The notes: a model not told the origin generated them from the sequence alone. A stretch of DNA of 60,148 nucleotides from Leisingera sp. ANG-M7 (GCF_000813965.1 NZ_JWLI01000032.1:1-60148); one strand, 5' to 3'. Numbered from the stretch's first letter, positions 9,704 to 18,773 are shown. Numbers and translations are program-made.

Positions 9704-10975
9704 ATGGGGGTGTTTGAAATCCGGCTGCCCGATGTGGGCGAGGGCGTTGCCGAGGCGGAGCTGATCGAGTGGCATGTGAAGCCGGGCGACGTGGTGCGGG
9801 AGGATGACATCCTGGCCGCGGTGATGACCGACAAGGCGGCGGTGGAGGTGCCGTCCTCGGCCGACGGCACGGTGCTGGAGCTGGGCGGTGACATCGGCGC
9901 GATGATCCCGGTAGGCGGGGTTCTGGTGCGGCTGGAGGTTGAGGGCGCGGGCAATGCCGCCGCCCCCGCACCGGAGGCAGAAGCTGAGCGGGCTGCTGAG
10001 ACAGCGCCAGAGACACAGCCAGAAACAAGGCCAGAAACAGGGCCAGAGCCGGCGCCGGAGCCTGCGGCAAAGAAACCGGGGCGCCGGATGCCGCCGCCGG
10101 AAGGCGCCAAGCCGCTGGCTGCGCCCTCGGTGCGGGCGCGGGCACGGGCCGAGGGGGTGAACCTGCGGCAGGTGCCGGGCAGCGGCCCGGCGGGGCGCAT
10201 CAGCCATGAGGACCTGGACAACTGGATTGCCTCGGGCGGCATCAAGCAGGGCGGCGTCACCCGCGGCCGCAACACCGGGGTCGAGGAGATCCGGGTGGTC
10301 GGCATGCGCCGCAAGATCGCCGAGAAGATGGCGCAGGCGAAACGGCAGATCCCGCATATCACCATCGTCGAGGAGGTGGAGATGGGGGCGCTGGAGGATC
10401 TGCGGGCGGCGCTGAACAAGAAGCACGAGGGCAGCCGCCCCAAACTGACCCTGCTGCCCTTCCTGCTGCGCGCTATTGTCGAGGCAGTGCGCGAGCAGCC
10501 CGGGCTGAACGCCCGCTTTGACGATGAGGACGGGGTGATCCACCGCCACGGCGGCGTGCATGCGGGCATTGCCACCCAGACAGGGCAGGGGCTGACGGTG
10601 CCGGTGGTGCACCACGCCGAGGCGGGCAGCCTGTGGGACAATGCGGCGGAAATCCAGCGGCTGGCGGAGGCCGCCCGCGACGGCTCGATCAAGCGGGAGG
10701 AGCTGAGCGGCGGCACCATCACCATCACCTCGCTGGGGCCCTTGGGCGCCATCGCCACAACCCCGATCGTGAATTACCCGGAGGTTGCCATCGTCGGCGT
10801 CAACAAGATGCAGATCCGCCCGGTCTGGGACGGTCAGCAGTTCCGGCCGCGCAAGATGATGAACCTGTCCTGCTCCTTTGATCACCGGGTGGTCGATGGC
10901 TGGGACGCCGCGGTCTTTGTGCAGAAACTGAAATCCCTGCTGGAAACTCCAGCGATGCTTTTTGTCGAGGGCTGA
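9704..10975 (+). CDS. bkdB: Lipoamide acyltransferase E2 of the branched-chain 2-oxoacid dehydrogenase
   Basis: A 423-aa E2 core protein. Residues 1-80 are one lipoyl domain with the lipoylated lysine at 44 (MTDKAAVEVP). Residues about 85-130 are a flexible Ala/Pro/Glu linker with repeated PETxPETxPE units. A peripheral-subunit-binding domain follows (about 140-175, GSGPAGRISHEDL). The C-terminal catalytic acyltransferase domain has the active-site HRVVDG with His394 and Asp398. It accepts acyl groups from E1 and transfers them to CoA. It starts 3 bases after bkdA2 and its stop overlaps the start region of the E3 gene. Confidence 0.93.
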   Translation: MGVFEIRLPDVGEGVAEAELIEWHVKPGDVVREDDILAAVMTDKAAVEVPSSADGTVLELGGDIGAMIPVGGVLVRLEVEGAGNAAAPAPEAEAERAAETAPETQPETRPETGPEPAPEPAAKKPGRRMPPPEGAKPLAAPSVRARARAEGVNLRQVPGSGPAGRISHEDLDNWIASGGIKQGGVTRGRNTGVEEIRVVGMRRKIAEKMAQAKRQIPHITIVEEVEMGALEDLRAALNKKHEGSRPKLTLLPFLLRAIVEAVREQPGLNARFDDEDGVIHRHGGVHAGIATQTGQGLTVPVVHHAEAGSLWDNAAEIQRLAEAARDGSIKREELSGGTITITSLGPLGAIATTPIVNYPEVAIVGVNKMQIRPVWDGQQFRPRKMMNLSCSFDHRVVDGWDAAVFVQKLKSLLETPAMLFVEG

Positions 10976-12334
10976 ATGTCTGATCTGAAATGCAAACTGC
11001 TGATCATCGGCGCCGGTCCCGGCGGCTATGTCTGTGCTATCCGCGCGGGCCAGCTGGGCATCGACACCATCGTGGTGGACGAGGGCAGGGCGGGCGGCAC
11101 CTGCCTGAACGTGGGCTGCATCCCGTCGAAGGCGCTGATCCATGCGGCGGAGGAATTTCACCGGATCGCAAGCGCGCCGCAGGGCCCGCTGGGGATCAGC
11201 TGCGGCGCGCCTGCGATTGATCTGGCCAAAACAGTGGCCTGGAAGGATGGCATCGTGCAGCGCCTGAACAGCGGTGTCACGGCGCTGATGAAGAAGGCGG
11301 GCGTGCGGTTCGTGCAGGGCCGTGCCCGGTTTCTGGATGGCAAGACGGTTTCAGTGAACGGCAACGGCGACGGCCAGGTGATCCATGCGCAGCATATCGT
11401 GATCGCCTCAGGCTCTGCCCCGGTGGAGTTGCCGGATCTGCCGTTCGGCGGCCCCATCCTGTCCTCGACCGGAGCGATGGAGCTGACGCAGGTGCCGGAG
11501 AGCCTGGCGGTGGTCGGCGGCGGCTATATCGGGCTGGAGCTGGGCACCGCCTTTGCCAAGCTGGGCGCCAAGGTCACGGTGGTCGAGGCGGAGGAGCGTA
11601 TTCTGCCGCTTTATGATGCGGAGCTGACCCGCCCGGTTGCGGCGCGGCTGGAGGCGCTGGGGGTGGCGGTGAAGACCGGCACCCTGGCACGGAGCTATGA
11701 GAACGGCAGGCTGCAGACCAGTCAGGGCGGCGTGGCGGCGGAGAAGGTGCTGGTGACCGTCGGGCGGCGGCCCCGCACCGCGGGGATCGGCATCGAGGAG
11801 CTGGCGCTGACCCAGGACGGGCCGTTTGTCAAAACCGACAGCCATTGCCAGTCGTCGATGCGCGGCATCTATGCCATCGGGGATGTGACCGGCGAGCCGA
11901 TGCTGGCCCATCGCGCCATGGCGCAGGGCGAAATGGTCGCGGAGCATATCGCGGGCCATGCGGTGCAATGGGACAAGCGGGCCATCCCGGCGGTCTGTTT
12001 CACCGACCCGGAGGTGGTGGCCTGCGGCGCGCTGCCGGGCGAGGTCGAGGGCACTGCTGCCACGCTGTTTCCGCTGCAGGCCAACGGGCGCGCGCTGACC
12101 GCGGAACGCGAGGATGGCTTTCTCCGGGTTGTCTGGCGCCAGAGCGACCATGCGGTGATGGGCCTGCAGGCGGTTGGGGCAGGGGTGCCGGAACTCTCTG
12201 CCGCGTTTGCGCTGGCCATCGAAATGGGTGCCTGCCTGGAGGATATCGGCGCGACGATCCATGCCCATCCGACCCAGTCGGAAGCCCTGCAGGAGGCCTG
12301 CCTCAGAGCACTGGGGCAGGCGCTGCATATCTAG
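10976..12334 (+). CDS. lpdV: Dihydrolipoyl dehydrogenase (E3) of the bkd complex
   Basis: A 452-aa FAD disulfide oxidoreductase that reoxidises dihydrolipoamide on E2 with NAD+. It shows the N-terminal FAD site GAGPGG, the redox disulfide Cys43/Cys48 (GGTCLNVGCIPSK), the NAD-binding GGGYIGLE and the C-terminal active-site His431 with Glu436 (HAHPTQSE). The ATG follows bkdB directly (TGA ATG). It is the last gene of the operon and converges on the VOC gene with only 16 bases between stops. Confidence 0.93.
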   Translation: MSDLKCKLLIIGAGPGGYVCAIRAGQLGIDTIVVDEGRAGGTCLNVGCIPSKALIHAAEEFHRIASAPQGPLGISCGAPAIDLAKTVAWKDGIVQRLNSGVTALMKKAGVRFVQGRARFLDGKTVSVNGNGDGQVIHAQHIVIASGSAPVELPDLPFGGPILSSTGAMELTQVPESLAVVGGGYIGLELGTAFAKLGAKVTVVEAEERILPLYDAELTRPVAARLEALGVAVKTGTLARSYENGRLQTSQGGVAAEKVLVTVGRRPRTAGIGIEELALTQDGPFVKTDSHCQSSMRGIYAIGDVTGEPMLAHRAMAQGEMVAEHIAGHAVQWDKRAIPAVCFTDPEVVACGALPGEVEGTAATLFPLQANGRALTAEREDGFLRVVWRQSDHAVMGLQAVGAGVPELSAAFALAIEMGACLEDIGATIHAHPTQSEALQEACLRALGQALHI

Positions 12335-12350
12335 GGTCCTGATGCTAGGG

Positions 12351-13154
12351 TCAGCCGGAGGTGCTGACCGGGCCGCCCCGGGCCGGGGCGGTGCTGAACA
12401 CGGCAGTTGCGCCGCCGGGCGTCTGCAGCAGGAAGCAAGGGGTCTGCGTGCCGGGCAATACGGCTTCGCCTGCAAACCGGGCTCCCAGTGCTTCGGCGGC
12501 CAGACGCCCGGCGGCGGCAGAGGCGGTTTTGATGTTCGGCACCCAGGCGGGGCGGGGAAGCGGCGGCAAGACGTGCGTCAGGTGCCAGCCGGCAAGTCTG
12601 TTCGAGGGCCCGAGGATGGGCACTGCTGCCTGCGCCTGCGCCTGTGGCTGTGCCTGTGCGGCCTGCAGCTGCCAGCCGCAGACCGCGGCGTAGAACTTCG
12701 CGGGGAAGCCCGCGCCGTTTGACAGGTAGATCTCGGGGCCGAATTGCCGGGCCGGGGCAGGAAAGCTGTGGCGTGAGAGCGAAATGCCAAGCAGCGCCCC
12801 CAAGGGATCGCGCAGCAGCGCGTTGCGCCCGACGCCGGGCACCTCGAACGGGGATCGGAGAATGTCTCCGCCCAGATCTTCGGCCTGCGCCGCGGCAGCG
12901 TCGACATCGGCAACTTCGGCATAGGGAATCCAGCCGTCCGGCAGGCCGGGCGGGGTTTCCGCGAACCCCGCCCCCGCCTCGCCGTCCAGCAGTGCCAGGA
13001 CAAACGCTTTTTCACCGCCGCCCCAGGCGAAATCGGCGGCCTGTTCGGTCTGGTAGTTCCAGCCTGCGGCCTGCCGGTAGAAGTCCATCGCGCGGGTCCG
13101 GTCCGGGGTGAACAGGTCATGCCAGACAATCTGGCCGGTTTTCGAAGCCTGCAT
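12351..13154 (-). CDS. VOC-superfamily protein (glyoxalase/bleomycin-resistance fold), two modules
   Basis: A 267-aa protein with two vicinal-oxygen-chelate modules. The first opens with IVWHDLFTPDRTRAMDFYRQAAGW and reaches DPLGALLGIS at about residue 128. The second is more degenerate and interrupted by a Gln/Ala-rich run (AAQAQPQAQAQAA) near 170. Such proteins bind a metal in some members, but the function here is not known. The start at 13154 has GGAGG 8 bases upstream. It begins 4 bases after the stop of the RsgA-like gene, so the two form one transcript. The Gln/Ala run may be recent slippage in a repeated CAGGCG-type sequence. Confidence 0.75.
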   Translation of the reverse strand: MQASKTGQIVWHDLFTPDRTRAMDFYRQAAGWNYQTEQAADFAWGGGEKAFVLALLDGEAGAGFAETPPGLPDGWIPYAEVADVDAAAAQAEDLGGDILRSPFEVPGVGRNALLRDPLGALLGISLSRHSFPAPARQFGPEIYLSNGAGFPAKFYAAVCGWQLQAAQAQPQAQAQAAVPILGPSNRLAGWHLTHVLPPLPRPAWVPNIKTASAAAGRLAAEALGARFAGEAVLPGTQTPCFLLQTPGGATAVFSTAPARGGPVSTSG

Positions 13155-13158
13155 CACG

Positions 13159-14235
13159 TTACCTCCGCTTTTCTTTGATTTTCTTGGCGCCGCGGACCAT
13201 CTTGCCAAAGGCCTTGCCGCGGGCGCGGCGCTCCGCGAGGCTGGCGGAGTTGAAGGCGTCCTCGGCCATCAGCTTGCGCCAGCGGTCCAGCTGGGCCTGT
13301 TCGATCTCCCCCTGTTCGACGGCCTGCAGAACGGCGCAGCCCGGTTCGCTGTCGTGGCGGCAGTTGCTGAAGCGGCAGCCCGCGGCGTGGTCTGTGATGT
13401 TTGCAAACAGGCTGCTGATGCCGTCCGCCGCCCCGGTCAGCTGCAATTCCCGCATGCCGGGGGTGTCGAGGATCAGGCAGCCGTTCGGTGCCGCGTGCAA
13501 TTCGCGGTGCGTGGTGGTGTGGCGGCCCTTGGCGTCGTCCTCGCGGATCTCTTGCGTGGCGATGGCGCTTGTGCCGAGCAGCGCATTGGCCAGCGTCGAT
13601 TTGCCAACACCCGACGAGCCGAGGAAGGCCACCGTCCGCCCTGGTTTGCACCAGGGCGCCAGCGCGGTCTGCACGCCGCTGCCACGGGCGTCCAGCGCCA
13701 CAACCTCAGCCCTGTCCGAGATGGCGCGGGCGGCCTGAACATAGGCCTGCGGATCATCCGTCAGGTCCGCCTTGGTCAGCACGATGACCGGGGTGATCTG
13801 CGCCTCAAGCATCAGGGCCAGGTAGCGTTCCAGCCGGGCGGTGTTGAAATCCTGGTTGCAGGAGGTGACGGCAAAACCGGTGTCGATGTTGGCCGCGATC
13901 AGCTGGTCCTGCCGTCCGGTGCCGGGCGCCCGCCGCCGGATCAGGCTGGCGCGTTCCAGCAGCCGGCTGTTCTGCGGCAGCGCGCGGTCCAGCATCAGCC
14001 AGTCGCCGACGGTTGCATCCGGGCGCGGCGGCAGGGTGGTTTCAAACCCGCCGCCTGCGGCGTGCAGTGAGCTGCGGTGCACCGCGGTGATGCGGACGGG
14101 CGGGGTGGCGGCCATCTCTTCGGTGCTGACCTGCTGCGCGAAATGCGGCTGCCAGCCCAGGGCCTGCAGCGGGGTGAGGGAAGGTTTTTGCGTGTCCAGC
14201 GGGCTGGAAAAGAACTGGGAATAGTCCCGTGTCAT
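13159..14235 (-). CDS. rsgA: RsgA (YjeQ)-type ribosome-assembly GTPase
   Basis: A circularly permuted GTPase of about 358 aa: the G4 motif TKAD (residue about 154) comes before G1 GSSGVGKST (about 206) and G3 DTPG. The end has the RsgA zinc site (CRFSNCRHDSEPGC). An OB-fold lies at the N terminus. RsgA acts in late maturation of the 30S subunit and is usually a chromosomal housekeeping gene, so a plasmid copy is unusual and may be an accessory paralogue. The basic C terminus (GAKKIKEKRR) is intact. The start is unsure: 14235 and 14250 are both possible and neither has a clear Shine-Dalgarno sequence. Confidence 0.85.
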   Translation of the reverse strand: MTRDYSQFFSSPLDTQKPSLTPLQALGWQPHFAQQVSTEEMAATPPVRITAVHRSSLHAAGGGFETTLPPRPDATVGDWLMLDRALPQNSRLLERASLIRRRAPGTGRQDQLIAANIDTGFAVTSCNQDFNTARLERYLALMLEAQITPVIVLTKADLTDDPQAYVQAARAISDRAEVVALDARGSGVQTALAPWCKPGRTVAFLGSSGVGKSTLANALLGTSAIATQEIREDDAKGRHTTTHRELHAAPNGCLILDTPGMRELQLTGAADGISSLFANITDHAAGCRFSNCRHDSEPGCAVLQAVEQGEIEQAQLDRWRKLMAEDAFNSASLAERRARGKAFGKMVRGAKKIKEKRR

Positions 14236-14498
14236 TGGGGGGTCTTTCATGTCGTTGCCGCGGGCAGGGCCCGGGCGCATGGGGAAGGAAAAAGCACGTG
14301 CACAGAAGCTGGGCCGCTCTCCGGCGGGAGGCGGGCGGTTCAATCGGCTGCTGTGCACCGGGAGGCCTGCTGCCTCCCATCCTTACCAGGACATAAAATC
14401 TCCATTTCCGGTGCCTGCAATATAGGTGCCCGATGCAGGCGGGACAACTGGCAAGAGGCGCGCGCAAACCGTTGCGGGCGCAGTGTTGCGGAAGGGGG

Positions 14499-15074
14499 TC
14501 AGTGCAGCAGGCTGTTGGCCCCGATCAGGAGCGAGGCGGCCACAAACACCGTCAGGGCAATCGACAGCAGCCCGGCGCAGGCGCCTGCCAGCACGATCAC
14601 CCCGTCCCGCTCCACCAGCCCGATGCTGGTGATGAACAGGGCGATGGCCGGAAACCAGCCGCTGAGAGGCAGGGGAATGAACAGCGCCAGCGAGACCAGG
14701 AACAGCAGGCCGCCGGTCAGCTGCTCCCGCCGCGGCTGGAACACCGCTCCGAGGCGCGGGCGGGCAATCCGCTCCAGCCGCCGCGACACCGGGCGCAGGC
14801 GCAGCACGATCCGGCGCATGGCCGCGCCGGAAATCCGGATCCGGGCGATCCTGCGCGGCAGCCGGACATTGGCAAAGCCAAGCCCCATCTGGGCGCAGAA
14901 AAACAGAAGCGGCAGGGCGGTGACAATGGTTGCCCCAGGCGGCAGCGGCAGCAGGTTGATCAGGCAGGACAGGAGGATGGCCCAGCCGAAGGACCGGTCG
15001 CCGAGCTGTTCCAGAAAGGCGCCAAGGGAAATGTCATCGTCGCTTTGATGGCCGCGGATCACCCGCAGCAGCAT
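14499..15074 (-). CDS. ExoD-family membrane protein
   Basis: A 191-aa inner-membrane protein matching the ExoD family, first linked to exopolysaccharide synthesis and alkaline tolerance in rhizobia; the biochemical role is unknown. Visible marks are the N-terminal ISLGAFLEQLGDRSFG motif, the following hydrophobic segment with NLLPLPPGATIV, a basic amphipathic region and two or three further helices. I chose the ATG at 15074 because family members begin about 15 residues before the ISLG motif. A GTG at 15143 with a purine-rich site upstream would add 23 residues. A 263-base gap separates it from rsgA, so co-transcription is not certain. Confidence 0.75.
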   Translation of the reverse strand: MLLRVIRGHQSDDDISLGAFLEQLGDRSFGWAILLSCLINLLPLPPGATIVTALPLLFFCAQMGLGFANVRLPRRIARIRISGAAMRRIVLRLRPVSRRLERIARPRLGAVFQPRREQLTGGLLFLVSLALFIPLPLSGWFPAIALFITSIGLVERDGVIVLAGACAGLLSIALTVFVAASLLIGANSLLH

Positions 15075-15248
15075 GAAGGACAAGGACCGCTTTCTGACCA
15101 GGGTTGCGGCGGCGGAACCGGGGCATCCAGAAACAGATTTCACTCTCGCCTCGCAACTCCAACTGCGCCGCTGCCTGCTTAGCCGCTTCCTGCTGCTGCG
15201 GCAACCGTCTAAGGCGCAGCCCCGGCGTTGGAGCGCACAAGGATCACC

Positions 15249-15336
15249 GCCGGGGCGTGTCTTCCGGATGCCGGATGTCCGGGCAGATTGCCTAAAAATC
15301 CGGCGTTCGCAGGGTATCCGGAAGACACGCCCCGGC
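15249..15336. repeat. Long inverted repeat (21-bp perfect arms) upstream of nasT
   Basis: The left arm 15249-15269 and right arm 15316-15336 are exact reverse complements; the core is GGCGTGTCTTCCGGAT. The loop is 46 bases. The right arm is followed by a T/C-rich stretch, and the nasT start is 45 bases away. It could be a leader hairpin or terminator in front of nasTS, or a footprint of a lost element. No gene lies inside it. Confidence 0.7.
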
Positions 15337-15380
15337 CGTTTCCTTTACAGCCGTCCGCAACGCTCTGCATGGTTCAGTGC

Positions 15381-15965
15381 ATGCCGGATACCCTGTCCAT
15401 TGCCGTTGTCGAAACCGACCGTGAACGCGCCTTGATGATCGTGGAGGGGCTGCGGGAAGCCGGGGATTTTGACGTCCAGGTGATCTCAGAGCCTTCGGGC
15501 CTTGCGCGCCAGATACAGATACGCGACCCGGATGTGGTGCTGATCGATATCGCCGATCCCTCCCGCGATGTGCTGGAGGAGCTGACGCTGGCATCCGGGC
15601 CAAAAGACCGTCCGGTTGCCATTTTCGCCGGCCGCAGCGAGGACGGGTTGTCTGCCGCCGCGGTGGAGGCGGGGGTTTCGGCCTATGTGGTTGACGGGTT
15701 GCATCCGGCCCGGCTGAAGCCGGTTCTGGATGCCGCCATTGCCCGTTTCCGGCTGTTTCAGCGCATGCGCACTGAGCTTGCCGAGGCCAAACGCGCGCTG
15801 GAGGAGCGCAAGGTCATCGACCGCGCCAAGGGGATGGTGATGAAGGCCCGCGGCATTGGCGAGGACGAAGCCTATGCGCTGCTGCGCAAGGCTGCGATGG
15901 ACCAGAACAAGCGGGTCGCCGAGGTGGCGCAGGCGCTGGTCACGGCGGCGGGGCTGCTGGCATGA
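15381..15965 (+). CDS. nasT: NasT-like ANTAR response regulator (antiterminator)
   Basis: A 194-aa two-domain protein. Residues 1-120 are a receiver-like domain with Asp56 at the phospho-acceptor position (VVLIDIADP). Residues about 134-190 are an ANTAR RNA-binding domain (IDRAKGMVMKARGIGEDEAYALLRK). NasT-type proteins bind paired hairpins in the leader RNA of nitrate-assimilation genes and allow read-through of a terminator. A matching hairpin and terminator are found at 17246-17356. It overlaps nasS by 4 bases (ATGA). The ATG at 15381 was chosen because it gives the family length; the open frame to 15228 runs through the inverted repeat. Confidence 0.9.
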   Translation: MPDTLSIAVVETDRERALMIVEGLREAGDFDVQVISEPSGLARQIQIRDPDVVLIDIADPSRDVLEELTLASGPKDRPVAIFAGRSEDGLSAAAVEAGVSAYVVDGLHPARLKPVLDAAIARFRLFQRMRTELAEAKRALEERKVIDRAKGMVMKARGIGEDEAYALLRKAAMDQNKRVAEVAQALVTAAGLLA

Positions 15966-17140
15966 GCGTGACGCGGATCCCCGCAGGCTATGTCCCGCTG
16001 ACCGATGCGGCGCCACTGATTGCGGCGCAGGAAATGGGGTTCGCCGCCGAGGAGAAGCTGGCGCTGGACCTGCGCCGCGCGCCCTCCTGGTCGTCGCTGC
16101 GGGACATGCTGGCCTTTGGCCAGGTGGACGCGGCCCAGATGCTGGCGCCCGTGCCGGTTGCGGCGGCGCTAGGCCTGGGCGGCGCCAGCGCGCCTTTGTC
16201 GGTGCTGTCGGTGCTGTCCGTCAACGGCACGGTGATCGGGGTCAGCGGCAGCCTGGCCTGCAGGATGGCCTATGCCGGGCATGGGTTTTCGTTCGATGAT
16301 GCCGTATCCGCCGGCAGGGCGCTGTTTGCCGCCGTCGGCCCGGAGTTGCGGATCGGCGTCCCGTTTCCCTTTTCCATGCATGCCGAACTTCTGACCTATT
16401 GGCTGAAGGGGCTGGGGGCGGACACGCCCGGGGACATCAGCATCCGCACGGTACCGCCGCCGCTGATGGTGGAGGCTATCCGTAGCGGCGAGATCGACGC
16501 CTTCTGCGTTGGCGAGCCCTGGGGGTCGATGGCGGTGGAGCAGGGGGCCGGTGCGCTGCTGCTGCCCGGGCGCGCGATCTGGTCCTTTGCGCCGGAGAAG
16601 GTGCTGGCGGTCCGCAGTGCCTGGGCGGACGCAGAACCCGGCCTGTCCAGCCGCCTGATCCGTGCGCTGTGGCGCGCAGGCCGCTGGCTGGCCGATCCGG
16701 CCTCACGCGGGCTGGCGGCGGAAATCCTGTCCGCGCGGCGATACCTTGATCTGCCGGCAGAAATCATCGAGCGCGCACTGTCGGGGACGTTCACGGTGAC
16801 GCCGCAAGGGCTGCAGCGCGAAGCCCCCGGTTTCATCGGCTTCCACGATGGCGCGGCGGGTTTTCCCTGGCGCAGCCAGGCGCAGTGGATTGCCGGGCAG
16901 CTGGCCCGGCGCACCGGGCTGGACCGCCGGACAGCGCTGGAAACAGCCGGGTCCGTCTTCCGCAGCGATCTGTACGGTGCCGCCCTGCGGGGCACTGGCG
17001 CGGAATTGCCGGGCGTCTCCTCGAAACCGGAGGGGGCGGTTGGCGCGCCGCGGACGGCTGGCGGAGAATCGGAACCGGCCGGCCTGCTGCAGAACCGGTT
17101 TTTCGATGGCCGCGTTTTTGATCCCCTGGCCGCGGACTGA
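15962..17140 (+). CDS. nasS: NasS-like nitrate sensor (cytosolic NrtA-like binding protein)
   Basis: A 392-aa protein of the NrtA/CmpA periplasmic-binding fold but without a signal peptide, as expected for NasS, which holds NasT inactive until it binds nitrate or nitrite. It begins IPAGYVPLTDAAPLIAA and contains the family segments IRTVPPPLMVEAI and DAFCVGEPWG. The last 50 residues are low-complexity and Gly/Ser/Glu-rich. Its 4-base overlap with nasT supports translation as a pair. The binding protein of the transporter (nrtA) lies directly downstream and shares the fold, but has an export signal. Confidence 0.88.
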   Translation: MSVTRIPAGYVPLTDAAPLIAAQEMGFAAEEKLALDLRRAPSWSSLRDMLAFGQVDAAQMLAPVPVAAALGLGGASAPLSVLSVLSVNGTVIGVSGSLACRMAYAGHGFSFDDAVSAGRALFAAVGPELRIGVPFPFSMHAELLTYWLKGLGADTPGDISIRTVPPPLMVEAIRSGEIDAFCVGEPWGSMAVEQGAGALLLPGRAIWSFAPEKVLAVRSAWADAEPGLSSRLIRALWRAGRWLADPASRGLAAEILSARRYLDLPAEIIERALSGTFTVTPQGLQREAPGFIGFHDGAAGFPWRSQAQWIAGQLARRTGLDRRTALETAGSVFRSDLYGAALRGTGAELPGVSSKPEGAVGAPRTAGGESEPAGLLQNRFFDGRVFDPLAAD

Positions 17141-17245
17141 TGAAAATACAGGCAGCGTGCTGCGCCGCGACGCTGCAATGCAGAATTTCTTGCTGCATGA
17201 GCAAAGAAACCTTTGGCGCAGGCCGGTTCTTCCGGCAGTCTGAGG

Positions 17246-17271
17246 TCAGACAGGCAACGGAGCCTGACTGA
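17246..17271 (+). promoter_or_regulatory. ANTAR-type leader hairpin upstream of nrtA
   Basis: The stem TCAG-A-CAGGC pairs with GCCTG-A-CTGA, with one A/A mismatch. It closes a six-base loop, AACGGA. Hexaloops with A at position 1 and G at position 4 are the known recognition feature of ANTAR proteins. It sits between nasS and the terminator at 17303, where NasT should act. ANTAR sites normally have two hairpins; I could not assign the first one firmly (a candidate is at about 17189-17214). Confidence 0.65.
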
Positions 17272-17302
17272 GAATTTTCCCGAAGACCGGGGTTCACTGA
17301 GC

Positions 17303-17356
17303 AAAGCCGCTCGACCCACCGCCACTCCTCCCGGCGGTGCGTGTCAGCGGCTTTTT
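17303..17356 (+). terminator. Intrinsic terminator in the nitrate-operon leader (attenuator)
   Basis: The outer stem AAAGCCGCT / AGCGGCTTT encloses an inner stem CACCGCC / GGCGGTG with a nine-base loop, and a run of five T follows. It lies 50 bases before the nrtA start. Together with the ANTAR-type hairpin just upstream and the nasTS genes, this is the classical arrangement for antitermination by NasT. The structure is read from sequence; its use as an attenuator is inferred. Confidence 0.85.
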
Positions 17357-17405
17357 CTGTTCCGGCGCCTGCCGCCGGACGCAGCTAGAAAAAGGAACCA
17401 ACCCG

Positions 17406-18773
17406 ATGAAGACACTCATCATGGCGCTTGCGGCCTCAACTGCACTGTCCGGACCGGCCCTGGCCGCCACCCCGGAACTGGAAAAGGATGTGCTGACCTT
17501 CGGATTTATCAAGCTGACCGATATGGCACCCCTGGCTGTGGCCTATGAGCAGGGTTTTTTCGATGACGAGGGGTTGTTTGTCACGCTGGAAGCGCAGGCG
17601 AACTGGAAGGTTCTGCTGGATGGGGTGATCAGCGGCACGCTGGACGGCGCCCATATGCTGGCAGGCCAGCCGCTGGCCGCGACCATCGGCTACGGCACCG
17701 AGGCCCATATCGTCACACCGTTTTCGATGGACCTGAACGGCAACGGCATCACGCTGTCGAACGAAGTGTGGGAGATGATGAAGCCGAACCTGCCCACGGA
17801 TGCGGACGGCAAGATCGCGCATCCCATCTCCGCCTCCTACCTGAAGCCGGTGATCGAGGATTTCAACGCCAAGGGCAAGCCGTTCAACATGGGCATGGTG
17901 TTCCCGGTCTCCACCCACAACTACGAGCTGCGCTACTGGCTGGCGGCTGGTGGCATCAACCCCGGCTATTACTCGCCGGAGAACGTGACCGGGCAGATCG
18001 GCGCCGAGGCGTTCCTGTCGGTGACGCCGCCGCCGCAGATGCCCGCGACGCTGGAGGCCGGGACCATCTCCGGTTACTGCGTCGGTGAGCCGTGGAACCA
18101 GCAGGCGGTGTTCAAGGGCATCGGTGTGCCGGTGATCACCGATTACGAGCTGTGGAAGAACAACCCGGAAAAGGTGTTCGGCATCACCGCGGAATTTGCC
18201 GAGGAAAACCCGAACACCACGCTGGCGCTGGTCAAGGCGCTGATCCGCGCGGCCCAGTGGCTGGATGAAAACGAAAACGCCAACCGCCCCGAAGCGGTGG
18301 AGATCCTGTCGCGGCCCGAATACGTCGGTGCCGATTACGAGGTGATCGCCAATTCGATGACCGGCACCTTCGAATACGAGAAGGGCGACACACGCGATGT
18401 TCCGGATTTCAACGTATTCTTCCGCTACAACGCCACTTACCCGTTTTATTCGGACGCTGTCTGGTACCTGACGCAGATGCGCCGCTGGGGGCAGATTGCC
18501 GAGCCCAAGCCGGACAGCTGGTATGACGAGGTTGCGCGCTCTGTCTACAAGCCGGAGATCTATCTGGAAGCCGCGAAAATGCTGGTGGATGAAGGGCTTG
18601 CCAGCCCCGGGGACTTCCCCTGGAACAGTGACGGCTACAAGGCCCCGACGCCCGCAGAGGACATCATCGATGGTATCCCCTTCGATGGCAAAACACCCAA
18701 CGCCTATATCGACAGCCTGCCGATCGGACTGAAGTCCGGCCAGACCGTCGTTGGCAGCGCCATTCAGGGCTGA
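17406..18773 (+). CDS. nrtA: Nitrate ABC transporter substrate-binding protein (NrtA-like)
   Basis: A 455-aa secreted binding protein. Residues 1-20 form a Sec signal ending ALA. The mature part opens with [19 protein letters not shown], the NrtA-family ligand-binding entry, and has [26 protein letters not shown], which parallels NasS. The family binds nitrate (and often nitrite) in the periplasm. It is the first gene behind the attenuated leader and is followed after 85 bases by the permease. The start has AAAAAGGAA 8 bases upstream, so the longer open frame from 17337 is not used. Confidence 0.92.
   Translation: MKTLIMALAASTALSGPALAATPELEKDVLTFGFIKLTDMAPLAVAYEQGFFDDEGLFVTLEAQANWKVLLDGVISGTLDGAHMLAGQPLAATIGYGTEAHIVTPFSMDLNGNGITLSNEVWEMMKPNLPTDADGKIAHPISASYLKPVIEDFNAKGKPFNMGMVFPVSTHNYELRYWLAAGGINPGYYSPENVTGQIGAEAFLSVTPPPQMPATLEAGTISGYCVGEPWNQQAVFKGIGVPVITDYELWKNNPEKVFGITAEFAEENPNTTLALVKALIRAAQWLDENENANRPEAVEILSRPEYVGADYEVIANSMTGTFEYEKGDTRDVPDFNVFFRYNATYPFYSDAVWYLTQMRRWGQIAEPKPDSWYDEVARSVYKPEIYLEAAKMLVDEGLASPGDFPWNSDGYKAPTPAEDIIDGIPFDGKTPNAYIDSLPIGLKSGQTVVGSAIQG

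Noticed and set aside
10001-10065. Repeats in the E2 gene, considered as a tandem-repeat element
   Set aside because: They encode the normal Pro/Glu/Ala linker between the lipoyl and subunit-binding domains.
12630-12665. Repeated Gln/Ala codons in the VOC gene, considered as a sign of a frameshifted pseudogene
   Set aside because: The frame stays open to a normal stop and the second module continues after the run, so the gene is treated as intact.
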